Positions 1 through 10,630 of a DNA stretch of 37,698 bases are shown here, piece after piece (the first letter of the stretch is position 1; each line of letters begins with the position of its first letter). Made by a program: the position numbers and the translations under genes. The notes beneath the pieces are model-generated. The model was not told where the DNA came from and did not search any database. It saw nothing but the letters and a program-made list of their open reading frames with translations. The stretch comes from Myxococcales bacterium (GTDB lineage: Bacteria > Myxococcota_A > Polyangia > Haliangiales > Haliangiaceae), in assembly GCA_011526095.1 (NCBI GenBank), contig WYBA01000141.1:1-37698 (forward strand), given 5' to 3'.

Positions 1-535
1 GAGCCGGAGCCGCGCCGTCGGCGGGCGCCGGGGCCGCGCCATCGGCCGGAGCCGGGGCCGTACCGTCTGCCGGGGCTGCGCCGTCGGCCGGGGCCGCGCC
101 GTCGGCCGGCGCCGGGGTCGTGCCGTCGGCAGGCGCCGCGCCGCCCGCGGGCAGCGGCTGCGGCCGGCCGAACACCGGCAGGATCGACGGCTTCGTGGAC
201 GGATGCCCCGGCACGAGGTTCGCGGGGTCGCGCGCGGCGTCGCGCACGACCAGCTCCATCGCCCGCGCGACCGGCACCTTGTAGGTGGCGGGCGCGCCGC
301 CCGCCGCCTGGCTGCCGCGGTACTCACCGATGTTGGTGACCTGCGCGGCCTTGAGGCTGGTGCGCATGTTCGTCTGGTTCTTGAAGCCAGACACCGCGTG
401 CTTCGCCGCGGTGTCGTTCATGTAGAACGCCTGCAGCGCGATGATCGAGACGTAGACGAGCACCGCGCCGCAGATGCCGACGGTGACGATCGCGACGATG
501 TTGATGAGATCGGAGGTTCGCTTGCCAGCAGACAT
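1..535 (-). CDS. Single-pass membrane protein with Ala/Pro/Asp/Gly repeat tail, last gene of act operon in window (3' end cut off)
   Basis: The reading frame starts at an ATG 21 bp downstream of the actF stop and runs off the left edge, so the C-terminus is missing. Residues about 9-33 form one hydrophobic helix (INIVAIVTVGICGAVLVYVS). A soluble segment of roughly 90 residues follows, then a low-complexity tail built from repeated APADG units that continues to the window edge. There is no heme motif or recognisable enzyme domain. Position directly behind actF suggests an accessory subunit or assembly factor of alternative complex III; small extra membrane subunits are known in that family, but I cannot match this one to any. 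The repeat tail may be a flexible extracytoplasmic linker. Existence as a gene is well supported; function is unknown. Confidence 0.75.
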   Translation of the reverse strand, partial: MSAGKRTSDLINIVAIVTVGICGAVLVYVSIIALQAFYMNDTAAKHAVSGFKNQTNMRTSLKAAQVTNIGEYRGSQAAGGAPATYKVPVARAMELVVRDAARDPANLVPGHPSTKPSILPVFGRPQPLPAGGAAPADGTTPAPADGAAPADGAAPADGTAPAPADGAAPAPADGAAPA

Positions 536-556
536 GGTGTGGCTCCTGGTCCTCGC

Positions 557-1870
557 TCAGTAGTTCTCGAACGCGAGCGACGGCCCCAGCATCGGGTCCT
601 TCACCGGCAGCAGGTTGCCCTTCATGCGGGTGCCGACGAAGCCGAGGAACACGCCGACCATGCCGAGCCAGATCAGCACCGAGTGCCAGACGTACTGCGG
701 CTGGTTGGCCTCGAGCAGCCCGGTGAGCGGCCCGGTGTTGCGACCGGTCTCGAGATCCACGCCCCACGCCGCGTTCGGCATGATGTTCCAGTACAGGTCG
801 ACCCAGTGCCAGACGAGCGCCCACACCGAGATCGCCATGAGGATGGGCAGGATCCGCTTGGTCCACCGCGACAGCAGCAGCACGTACGGGATCGCCCACT
901 GGCACAGCAGGAGCGCGATCGACCAGTTCGCCCAGCCCGACAGCCCGTCCCCGCCACCGAACATCCGGTAGTTGTAGAACACGACCTCCTCGGGGATGTC
1001 CGCGTACCAGATCAGCATGAACTGGCTGAACGCGGTGTACGCCCAGAAGAAGATGAAGCCGAACAGCAGCTTGCCGAGGTCGTGGTAGTGCTCGACGGTG
1101 ACCGAGTGGACGATCCGTCCGGTGCGCTGGACCGCGCGGGTGAAGATCGCGAGGAACGCGTAGGTCGCGATCATCGCGCCGCCGAACAGGTTGACGCTGT
1201 AGATCGTCGAGTACCACTTCGGCGCCAGCGACATCATCAGGTCGAACCCGACGAACACGGTGGTCAGCGCGAACACCAGGATGCCCGGGCCCGCGGCGAT
1301 CCGCATCTTCTCGCTCAGCTTCGGATCACCCGACTCGTCCTGCGCCTTCGACGTCTTGGCGAACCAGTACGCGAGGAACGAGTAGATCGCCATGTAGAGG
1401 ACGAAGCGGCCGGCGAAGAAGCCGGAGCTCAGCCAGCCGAGCTTGCCGGCGAGGTGGTGGTCGACATGCTGCCACTCGTGGCTCTGGGTGTGGGCGTAGT
1501 CCCAGTAGTAGAGGTCGTGGTTGCCGGCGAGCATCGGCAGGACGATGCCGAGGAAGCCGACCACGCCGAGCAGCGGGAACGTCAGCGCGATGTTCTCGGC
1601 GACGCGGCGGAGCACGGTGCTCCACCGGGCGCGCGCGAGGTGGTGGATCATGACGAAGAACAGCGAGCCGCACGCGATGCTCCACACGAACATCCAGGCG
1701 GTCAGGTAACCGAGCTGGAAGTGGCGGTAGCCGGTGTGCGACGGGCCGAGGAGGAACGCCGCGGCGATCGCGGCCAGGCCCAGCGGCAGCGCGATCTTCG
1801 CGAGCTGGCTGCCGAAGTTCCCCGCCTTGACCTTCTCGTCGGGATGGATCGTCTTGTGTCCTGCGCTCAT
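557..1870 (-). CDS. actF: Alternative complex III membrane subunit ActF (NrfD-like)
   Basis: The 437-residue polytopic protein has about ten hydrophobic helices and belongs to the NrfD/PsrC-like quinol-interacting membrane family. Its place after actC and actDE identifies it as ActF, the second NrfD-like subunit of alternative complex III, which forms part of the inner-membrane core of this quinol:cytochrome c/oxidase oxidoreductase. The N-terminus is cytoplasmic-like and hydrophilic (MSAGHKTIHPDEKVK). Trp/His-rich stretches such as WDYAHTQSHEWQHVDHH lie between helices. The ATG start is 15 bp after the actDE stop and has a GAGGAGG-type ribosome binding site just upstream. Family knowledge supports a structural role with a possible proton path; whether it binds quinone itself cannot be read from the sequence. 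Confidence 0.9.
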   Translation of the reverse strand: MSAGHKTIHPDEKVKAGNFGSQLAKIALPLGLAAIAAAFLLGPSHTGYRHFQLGYLTAWMFVWSIACGSLFFVMIHHLARARWSTVLRRVAENIALTFPLLGVVGFLGIVLPMLAGNHDLYYWDYAHTQSHEWQHVDHHLAGKLGWLSSGFFAGRFVLYMAIYSFLAYWFAKTSKAQDESGDPKLSEKMRIAAGPGILVFALTTVFVGFDLMMSLAPKWYSTIYSVNLFGGAMIATYAFLAIFTRAVQRTGRIVHSVTVEHYHDLGKLLFGFIFFWAYTAFSQFMLIWYADIPEEVVFYNYRMFGGGDGLSGWANWSIALLLCQWAIPYVLLLSRWTKRILPILMAISVWALVWHWVDLYWNIMPNAAWGVDLETGRNTGPLTGLLEANQPQYVWHSVLIWLGMVGVFLGFVGTRMKGNLLPVKDPMLGPSLAFENY

Positions 1871-1885
1871 GGTGATCCTCCTCGA

Positions 1886-3198
1886 CTACCGAAGCGCGCC
1901 GCGCTGGTCAGCCGGCACGTCATCGAGGGTTGCGTTCTGGCTGCGCTGCAGCGCGCGCACGTACAGGACGATGGACCACCGGTCGTCGACCGGGATCTGC
2001 GAGGAGTAGCCCATCATCGTGGCGAAGCCGTTCGAGATCGTGTTGAAGAGCTGGCCGTTGGGCATCGTCACGACCCCCGCACCGACGTCGGTGAGGTCGC
2101 GCGCGGCCCACGCGCCGCCGAGCTTCTGGACGCGGGCCGGGACGATGCCCGCGCCCTTGCCGTCGAAGCCGTGGCACGGCGCGCAGAAGATGTCGTAGCG
2201 CTCCTTGCCGCGCGCCAGCCGCTGCGCGGTCGGCTCGACCGAGCGCGGCAGGCCGGTGATCCACTCGCCACCCTCGATGCCCTGGTACATCGCGGTGTCG
2301 CTCTTGACGTGCCGGTCGTGGTCGCACGGCCGCGGCGACCCCGGCGAGCAGGTCGAGACGGTGCCGGCGATCTCGCCGCGGTTGGCGCGCCCGTCGGGGA
2401 ACGCGGCGAACGCGTTGTCGGACTTGAACTTCGGCTGGAAGTCCATGTCCGCGATGACGTGCCAGTGCGGCTGGGTCGACTTCGACGCGCGCGCCTTGAG
2501 GATCAGCGCCAGCGGGATCATCGCCATCACCGTCGTCGCGGCGATGAAGGCGTAGATCCACTTGGGCATCTGCTTCTTGGCGGGATCCGGGTCGTGGTAG
2601 CAGGGCTCGACCGCGGTCGCGCCCGCCTTCTTGAGCAGCTCCGTCGTGCGGTCGAGGTCGAACCGCTTGTCCTTCGCCTCGATGCCGAGGAGGAACCCGT
2701 CGTCCGACGCCTTGGTGAAGCGATCGAGGCGGAAGAACGGGTGCCACACCTGCGGCAGCTTGTTGAAGATCCACATCCCGAAGAACGTGGTCAGCACGCT
2801 CAGCAAGATCGTGGTCTCGTAGGCGATCGGGATGTTCGCGGGGATCGACCACGTCGGCTTGCCGCCGACGTTCCACGGCCAGTCGTAGGAGTTCATCCAC
2901 CACTGCATCAGCAGGCCGAGGCCGGTGCCGGTGATGCCCGCGCCGAACACGACGACGGGGAGGATCGTCCGCTTGATCCCCATCGCGTCGTCGATCCCGT
3001 GGACCGGGAACGGCGAGTAGCAGTCGAAGTCCGCGTAGCCCGCGTCCTTGACCTTGCGCGCGCCCTTGACCAGCGCGCCGGGCGAGTCGAACTCGGCCAG
3101 CACGCCGTACAGCTCGCCGCCGCCCTCGGGCTTGTCGCCCGCGGGCGCGCCGGCGTCGCCGTGCTCGTGGTTGTCAGCGTCGTGGGTCGAGGTCGACA

Positions 3199-3199
<1 letters not shown>
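1886..3199 (-). CDS. actDE: Fused alternative complex III subunits ActD and ActE (DUF3341 + monoheme cytochrome c)
   Basis: One uninterrupted 437-residue frame carries two subunits that are separate genes in many bacteria. Residues about 30-205 are ActD/DUF3341: a soluble N-terminal part, transmembrane helices near 78-101 and 126-146, then a cytoplasmic segment. A third helix near 214-235, preceded by basic residues (AKKQMPK), would carry the chain outward. Residues about 310-437 are a cytochrome c domain with one heme motif, C339-A-P-C342-H343, and a candidate axial Met in the later FATMMGY segment. The topology is coherent: ActD faces the cytoplasm and the heme faces the periplasm. The start codon shares one base with the actC stop (TGATG). 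ActE normally takes part in moving electrons toward the oxidase or a soluble cytochrome. Confidence 0.9.
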
Positions 3200-4561
<1,362 letters not shown>

Positions 4562-4584
<23 letters not shown>

Positions 4585-7500
4585 GGCCGACCAGCTTCGG
4601 GTTGGGGTTGCGCACGCGGGCCAGGTGGTGGGTCCGCGGGCTCGTGTGGAGCTCGTTGTTCAGCAGGGCGTACTCGCGCTTGTCCTTCTGGAGGCGCGAC
4701 ACCCGGCTCTTCGGATCGTTCAGGTCGCCGAACACGATCGCCTCGGTCGGGCACGCCGCCTGGCAGGCGGTGACGACCTCGCCGTCGAGGACCTCGCGGC
4801 GCTCGTTCTTCGCCTTGATCTTGGCGTTCTGGATCCGCTGCACGCAGTACGTGCACTTCTCCATCACGCCGCGGTGACGGACCGTGACCTCGGGGTTGAA
4901 CAGGAGGTTGCGGACCTTGTCGCGCGCCTCCTTGAACTCCTTGTTGTAGTCGAAGAAGTTGAACCGCCGGACGCGGTAGCCGCAGTTGTTCAGGCAGTAG
5001 CGGGTGCCGACGCAGCGGTTGTAGATCATGTCGTTGAGGCCCTCCGAGGTGTGGAGGGTCGCGCCGACGGGACACACCACCTCGCACGGGGCCGCCTCGC
5101 AGTGGACGCAGCCGAGCGGCTGGTGCACGACGGTCGGGTTGTCCGCGGAGCCCGCGAAGTACCGGTCGATGCGGATCCAGTGCATCTCGCGGTTCATCAT
5201 CACGTTCGACTTGCCGACGACCGGGACGTTGTTCTCGGCCTGGCAGGCGACGCTGCACGCGTTGCAGCCGGTGCAGTTGCCGAGGTCGATCGTCATGCCC
5301 CACTTGCGGACCTTGTCGGGCCCGTCCGCGGGGTAGTCGTGGCGCTCCCACAGCGAGGTCAGCGGGTACGCCGCCTTGCCGTCGGCGCGCCAGTCGGCCT
5401 TGCGCGCCTCGGCGACCGGGACCTCCTTGACGATCGTGTCGAGGCGGCTGGCGATGCCCCACTGGGCGACGTCCTTGTACAGGGTCGCGCGCAGGTCCCA
5501 GTGCTCCTGGGTCGACGCCAGCGCGTGGCCCTTGCCGGTGCCGGTGACCGTCGCGCCGCTGGCGACGTCGAGCGCCGCGGTGGTGCGCAGCCGGCCGGTG
5601 TCGAAGCCGACCTTGGCCTTGCCGTCACCGCCCTTGCGGCCGGCGGCGGTGCGACCGCCGCCGAGCACGAGGCCGATCGAGTACGGCGCCTGGCCCGGCA
5701 TCGTGTAGCAGGCGACCTCGAGCTCCTTGTCGCCGACCTTCACCTTGATCAGCGTGTCGTTCTTGAGGCCGAGGTCCTTGGCCGTGGACGGCCCGACCAT
5801 CGCGTAGTTGTCCCACGTGACCTTGGTCAGGAAGTCCGGCGTCTCCTGGAGCCACGCATTGTTCGCGAACCGGCCGTCCCACAGCTGCATCGAGGGGGCG
5901 AACACCACCTCGAGCTGGCCCTGGGCGAGGCGCGAGCCCGCGCGCTGGGTCTCGGTGAGCTGGACCGGCGGGAGCTGGCCGACCGACAGGCCGGCGACCG
6001 TCGGCACCGGCGTCGCGACGAAGCCGTCGTGGATCGCCTGGCGCCAGGTGACCGACGGGCGCAGCTCGTCGAACGTCGCCTTGACCGCGCCGTGGCCGTC
6101 GGGCTCGGCGCCGAGCAGCAGCTGGAGCAGCTCGATCGCCGAGACCCCGCCGAACATCGGCTGGATCAGCGGCTGCGCGAGCGTGTGGGTGCCGTCGAAC
6201 GTGCGGACGTCGCCCCACGCCTCGAGGAAGTGCGCGCGCGGCACGTGCCACGTCGTCTTCTTCGAGGTCTCGTCCTGGTACAGCGACAGGTGGACCGACG
6301 CCTTGACCTGCGCGAGCGCGCCGGCGAAGTCGAGATCCGCGGGCGCGTCGTAGACGGGGTTGCCGCCGATGATGAACAGGTAGTCGACCTGCTTCTGCTC
6401 GATCTCCTTGACCAGCCGCGCCAGGCCCTGGGCGTGGGTCGGGCGCTGCGCGCTCGCCGGCACGTCCGAGTCCGGCTCGGCCAGGTACTCGAGCGTCGCG
6501 CCGGGCGCGCCGATCGCGGCGTTGATCCGCGCGACGAGGGCGTGGACGATCGCCGGCTGGCGACGGCCGGCGACCACGACCGCGTGGCCGCGGTTGTCGA
6601 GGAGCTCCTCGGCGATCGCGTCGAGGTGCTTGGCGACCTCGGGCTCGCCGAGGAACGCGGCGTCGACGTTGCCGCCGCCCGCGCCGAGCTTGGCCTCGAG
6701 CGCCATCGCGAACGGCAGGAGCTGCTCCGACCGCAGCGGCAGGCGGTGATCCGCCACCGCGCCGGTCGAGCTGAACGTGCTCTCGATCGCGTACAGCCGG
6801 TTCATCTGGCCGTCGCCCAGGCTCGACCGCTCGAACCGGCGGGCGCGCGCCCAGTCGCGCGAGTACTGCAGCGCGGCCGGGTGCTCGACGAACAGGTCGG
6901 CGTCGAGGGTGACGATCGTGCGCGCCTTGTCGAGCTTGGCGAGCATGCGCACCGGCCGACCGAACGCGAGGCGATGGCCCTCGCGCTCGTTGTCGAACGA
7001 CACCGCCTCGTACTCGACCCACTGCAGGCCGGGCAGCTGCTGCGCCAGCTCGGCGCGCAGCCGGGCCAGCGTCGGCGACGAGCTGGCCTCGGACAGCACG
7101 CGGACGCGCGCGGCGCGGCTGCGCAGCTGCGCGCGCTCGGCCTCGAGCCACGCCCGGAAGTCCGCGACGGTCGAGCCGCCGCCGTCGCGCGTCGCGGCGC
7201 GCGAGCGATCCGGATCGTAGAGGTCGAGGATCGACGCCTGCGCCCACACCGTCGACGCGCCGTGGCGCTCGGTGCCGAGCACCGAGCCGCCGCGCGCGAA
7301 CGGGTGCTCGGCGTTGCCGTCGAGCTTGATCGGCCGGCCCTCGAACGAGGTGGCGACCAGGGACTGGCCGAACCCGGCGAAGTCCCACGCCGTCGAGTAG
7401 TACTGCGGCACGCCGGGGATCTGGTCCTCGGGGCGGCGGGACAGGGGGACGATCTCCTCCTTCTCCCACCGCTTGCAGCCCGTCCCGGCGACGCCGGCGA

Positions 7501-7723
7501 GCGCGAGGCTCGCGCCCATCACCTGGACGAAGCTGCGGCGCGACAGCGGATCGGAGACCTCGCTGTCGGCGCTGGTCCCGGCGAACTCGTTGAGCGCGTC
7601 CTCGGGCACGTCGGCGCCGGCCTCGAGCCGCTCGAGGTCGGCCATGCTGCGCCAGTAGCCGTGCTCCGGAACCGGCACGACCTGCGGGGCCTCGTCGTCT
7701 GGGCTTCGGTTCAGCGATGACAT
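4562..7723 (-). CDS. actB: Alternative complex III iron-sulfur/molybdopterin-like subunit ActB
   Basis: This 1053-residue protein fuses the molybdopterin-oxidoreductase-like B1 domain and the ferredoxin-like B2 domain of ActB. A twin-arginine motif (SRRSF, residues 61-65) followed by a hydrophobic stretch implies folded export by Tat. B1 occupies about residues 90-780; in this family it lacks a metal cofactor. B2 carries four Cys clusters: [11 protein letters not shown] from C817, [25 protein letters not shown], and CTYC paired with CQAACP, which match the three [4Fe-4S] plus one [3Fe-4S] wire of characterised complexes. The ATG at 7723 was chosen because it begins [10 protein letters not shown] after a 13 bp overlap with actA. 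The open frame extends further upstream, but that part is only a shadow of actA. Confidence 0.93.
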
Positions 7724-8355
7724 GTGGAGCAATCCGTCGGGGGGTTGATGTTCAGGCTCTTCATCACCGCGGCGCCCTCGCCCGGCTGCGGGATGTAGCC
7801 CATCTCCGTCACCTTCTCGGGGTCGCGGAGGTTCGGCTCGGGGTTGCGGTGGCAGTCGAGGCACCAGCCCATCGTGAGCGGGACCTCCTGCGCGACCTTC
7901 ACCGCGTGGTCGATGCGGCCGTGGCACTTCTCGCAGCCGACGCCGCGGGTCACGTGCGCCGAGTGGTTGAAGTACACGTAGTCCGGCAGGTCGTGGACGC
8001 GGACCCACTTCACCGGGGTGTTCTCCGCGTACGCCTGGCGGATCGGCAGCAACAGCGGGCTCTGCGGCAGCACGCTCGTGTGGCAGTTCATGCAGGTCGC
8101 CGCCGGCGGCACGGCCGCCTTGGCCCCCTGCTCCACCGTCGAGTGGCAGTACCGGCAGTCGAGGCCGATGTCACCCGCGTGCAGCGCGTGGCTGTACGGG
8201 ACGGGCTGGTCGGGCTGGTAGCCGATGCGGATGGCCTTGCCGTCTCGTACGCCGAGCACGAGCAGCAGGACCAGGTATACCGGCGCGCCGATGATGAGGA
8301 CACGGAGCGCCTTCTTCAGCGTCTCGGTCCATTCGGGGAAGATAACTCGGGACAT
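7711..8355 (-). CDS. actA: Alternative complex III pentaheme cytochrome c subunit ActA
   Basis: The 214-residue protein has one N-terminal transmembrane helix (about residues 16-36) and exactly five heme c motifs: C67RYCH, C88MNCH, C141EKCH, C165LDCH and C209STCH, the last at the extreme C-terminus. This is the pentaheme ActA architecture, which accepts electrons from the ActB iron-sulfur chain at the periplasmic face. A TTG 36 bp upstream is in frame, but the ATG at 8355 gives MSRVIFPEW directly before the helix and has a purine-rich GAGGAG about 13 nt upstream, so I prefer it. It is the first gene of the act operon, and the 3' end overlaps actB by 13 bp. Confidence 0.93.
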   Translation of the reverse strand: MSRVIFPEWTETLKKALRVLIIGAPVYLVLLLVLGVRDGKAIRIGYQPDQPVPYSHALHAGDIGLDCRYCHSTVEQGAKAAVPPAATCMNCHTSVLPQSPLLLPIRQAYAENTPVKWVRVHDLPDYVYFNHSAHVTRGVGCEKCHGRIDHAVKVAQEVPLTMGWCLDCHRNPEPNLRDPEKVTEMGYIPQPGEGAAVMKSLNINPPTDCSTCHR

Positions 8356-8657
8356 TGAGGTTCCCTGGCTCCTCGGAGGTCGGCCCGTCAATCACCACAG
8401 GGGGTGCGGGGTTCGCAAGCATTGGGGCGCGGATTTGTTCGCGACGAGATGCCGCTTGTCGCAGATGAGGTCCGCTCGACAGCTGCGGCATTTTGCTCGC
8501 GCCGTCGGGATGACACGGGTTCCGGAGCGCCTGAATGGTGTGATGCGACGATTCGCCACGCGGCGCGATGGGCGATCTCGGGTCAGCGGGGGCTGGATGC
8601 GACAGCCTGCCGCGGGGGCCAGCTCGCGGGCGTTGCCGCGGCGCCGGGTTGCGCGCC
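8356..8657. other. Intergenic region upstream of actA
   Basis: About 300 bp between the divergent actA and the small plus-strand gene. It must hold the act operon promoter. I see no convincing -35/-10 pair; TTGCGA followed after 17 bp by GTGATT on the minus strand is the nearest candidate and is weak. Open frames here have no coding-like composition on either strand. Confidence 0.5.
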
Positions 8658-9005
8658 ATGATGGCCGCGATGGCCAGGCCGCCCGGGGATGGCGAGGAAG
8701 GCGACGACGCCGCGGGCCGACGGGCCCCGGTGCGCCACGCCGGCGCCGCGATCGAGGCGCGCCCGGGGGACGAGGACCTGCCGGTCGTGGCGCGGCTGGT
8801 GGTCGAGATCCGCAGCGACGGCAAGCGCACGGTCGCGCGCGGCGGGCTGGAGGACGTCGCGTCCGGTCAGCGCGTCGCGATCGACGCGCGCGGCGACTCG
8901 CCGGTCCAGCTCGCGATGGCGCTCGCGCGGTCGATGCTGCGGCTGCCGCGGCTCGCCGCGAAGACCACGGTGCGCGGGCTGCTCGGCCGGGGCAAGAAGC
9001 CGTAG
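8658..9005 (+). CDS. Small hypothetical protein of unknown function
   Basis: This 115-residue frame has third codon positions that are almost all G or C, as in neighbouring real genes, so it is probably coding. The first 35 residues are acidic and probably disordered. The middle (VVARLVVEIRSDGKRTVARGG) looks beta-rich. The C-terminus is basic and helical (LARSMLRLPRLAAKTTVRGLLGRGKKP). There is no signal peptide, membrane helix or Cys. Three in-frame ATGs (8658, 8661, 8670) compete and none has a clear ribosome binding site, so the start is uncertain. It is convergent with livF and divergent from actA, so context gives no function. Confidence 0.6.
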   Translation: MMAAMARPPGDGEEGDDAAGRRAPVRHAGAAIEARPGDEDLPVVARLVVEIRSDGKRTVARGGLEDVASGQRVAIDARGDSPVQLAMALARSMLRLPRLAAKTTVRGLLGRGKKP

Positions 9006-9086
9006 CCGATCACAGCGCGGGGCGCCGCGAGCGCGACGAGCGGACACCAGGACGGGGCGAGGGGTGCGGGCGGCGGACCGGGCCGG

Positions 9087-9803
9087 TCAGTCATGGATGC
9101 CAAGATACGCCTTGCGGATCTTGTCGTCCTTCGCGAGCTGCGCGGCCGGGCCCTGGAGCACGATCTCGCCCACCTCGAGCACGTAGGCGCGGCTGGCCAC
9201 GCCGAGCGCCATGTGCGCGTTCTGCTCGACCAGCAGGATCGTCGTGCCCTCGGCGGCGATCGTGCGGACGATCTTGAAGATCGTCGCGACGATCTGCGGG
9301 GCGAGGCCGAGCGACGGCTCGTCGAGCAGCAGCAGCCGCGGCCGCGACAGCAGCGCGCGCGCGATCGCGAGCATCTGCTGCTCGCCGCCGGACAGCGTCC
9401 CGGCGTTCTGGGCGAGCCGCTCGCGCAGCCGCGGGAACAGCGTCAGCGCGTGCTCGCGGTCCTTCGCCACGGCGGTCTTGTCGTGGCGGAGGAACGCGCC
9501 GAGGTCGAGGTTCTCCTCGACCGTCATGTTGGAGAAGATGCCGCGGCCCTCGGGCGCGTGGACCAGCCCGGACGCGACGATCTGGTGGGCGGGGACGCCG
9601 GTGAGGTCCTTGCCGTCGAACCGGACCTTGCCCTTGGTCGGGCGGACCAGCCCGGAGATCGCGCGCAGGGTCGTCGTCTTGCCGGCGCCGTTGGCGCCGA
9701 TCAGCGTCACGACCTCGCCCGCCTCGACCTTCAGGCTCACGCCGCGCAGCGCGTGGATGCCGCCGTAGTGGACGTCGACGCCGTCGAGCTCGAGCATCGC
9801 CAT
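9087..9803 (-). CDS. livF: Branched-chain amino acid ABC transporter ATPase LivF
   Basis: The 238-residue ATP-binding subunit has Walker A GANGAGKT (residues 36-43), signature LSGGEQQ (137-143) and Walker B LLLLDEPSLGLAP (from 157). The short form without the extra insert, and the tail KAYLG, are typical of LivF. It pairs with LivG to power uptake of leucine, isoleucine, valine or related substrates across the inner membrane. The ATG at 9803 shares one base with the livG stop (TGATG) and is preceded by GGAAGGAG at good spacing, which fixes the start. Upstream in-frame sequence is a livG shadow. It is the last gene of the operon. Confidence 0.95.
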   Translation of the reverse strand: MAMLELDGVDVHYGGIHALRGVSLKVEAGEVVTLIGANGAGKTTTLRAISGLVRPTKGKVRFDGKDLTGVPAHQIVASGLVHAPEGRGIFSNMTVEENLDLGAFLRHDKTAVAKDREHALTLFPRLRERLAQNAGTLSGGEQQMLAIARALLSRPRLLLLDEPSLGLAPQIVATIFKIVRTIAAEGTTILLVEQNAHMALGVASRAYVLEVGEIVLQGPAAQLAKDDKIRKAYLGIHD

Positions 9804-10630
9804 CAGGCGGCTCCTTCCGGGCCCGCGGCGGCGGCCGCGTCGTCGGGGACGCCGAGGTAGGCCTCGATCACCGCCGGGTCGTTCTGGATCTGCGCGGGCG
9901 CGCCGCGGGCGATCGTCACGCCGTGGTCGATCACCGTGATCTGCTCGCAGATCTCCATGACCAGGCCCATGTCGTGCTCGATCAGCAGGATCGACACGCC
10001 GAACTGCTCGCGCAGCGACTGGATCAGCGCGCGCATCGCCCGCTTCTCCTGGGTGTTCATCCCGGCGACCGGCTCGTCGAGCAAGAGCACGCGCGGCTCG
10101 GTCGCGAGCGCGCGCGCGATCTCGAGCCGGCGCTGGTCGCCGTACGGCAGGCTCTTGGCCTGCTCGTCGCGGCGGTGGGCGATGCCGAGCACGTCGAGCA
10201 GCGCCAGCGCCCGCTCGGCCAGCGCGCGCTCCTCGGCGACGTGCAGCGGCGTGCGCAGGAGCGTGCGGAACAGCCCCGACCGGGTGCGCACGCCGCCCGC
10301 GGTCATGACGTTGTCGAGCACGCTCAGCTCGCCGAACAGCCGGATGTTCTGGAACGTCCGCGCCATCCCGCACCGCGCGATGTACGACGGCTTGCGGCCG
10401 TCGACCCGGACGCCGCCGAGCAGCACCTCGCCCTCGTCGGGCCGGTAGACGCCGGTGAGCAGGTTGAACACGGTCGTCTTGCCGGCGCCGTTGGGGCCGA
10501 TCAGCCCGCACAGCCCGCCGACCGGCACCGCCAGCGAGAACTCGCTGACCGCCTTGAGCCCGCCGAACGACAGCGACAGCGCGCGGGTCTCGAGCGCCGG
10601 GTGGCCGGCCCCGGACGACGCGCCGGTCAC
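9803..10630 (-). CDS. livG: Branched-chain amino acid ABC transporter ATPase LivG
   Basis: The 275-residue ATPase has Walker A GPNGAGKT (residues 45-52), the LivG hallmark MARTFQNIRLF, signature region LPYGDQRRLEIARAL, and Walker B VLLLDEPVAGMN. The tail ends DPAVIEAYLG followed by an Ala-rich extension. It works with LivF on the cytoplasmic face of the LivHM channel. The start is a GTG whose last two bases belong to the livM stop (GTGA, 4 bp overlap), implying coupled translation. Confidence 0.95.
   Translation of the reverse strand: MTGASSGAGHPALETRALSLSFGGLKAVSEFSLAVPVGGLCGLIGPNGAGKTTVFNLLTGVYRPDEGEVLLGGVRVDGRKPSYIARCGMARTFQNIRLFGELSVLDNVMTAGGVRTRSGLFRTLLRTPLHVAEERALAERALALLDVLGIAHRRDEQAKSLPYGDQRRLEIARALATEPRVLLLDEPVAGMNTQEKRAMRALIQSLREQFGVSILLIEHDMGLVMEICEQITVIDHGVTIARGAPAQIQNDPAVIEAYLGVPDDAAAAAGPEGAA

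Noticed and set aside
8355..8391. Longer ActA starting at a TTG (8391)
   Set aside because: The extra residues have no family support; the ATG at 8355 begins right before the membrane helix.
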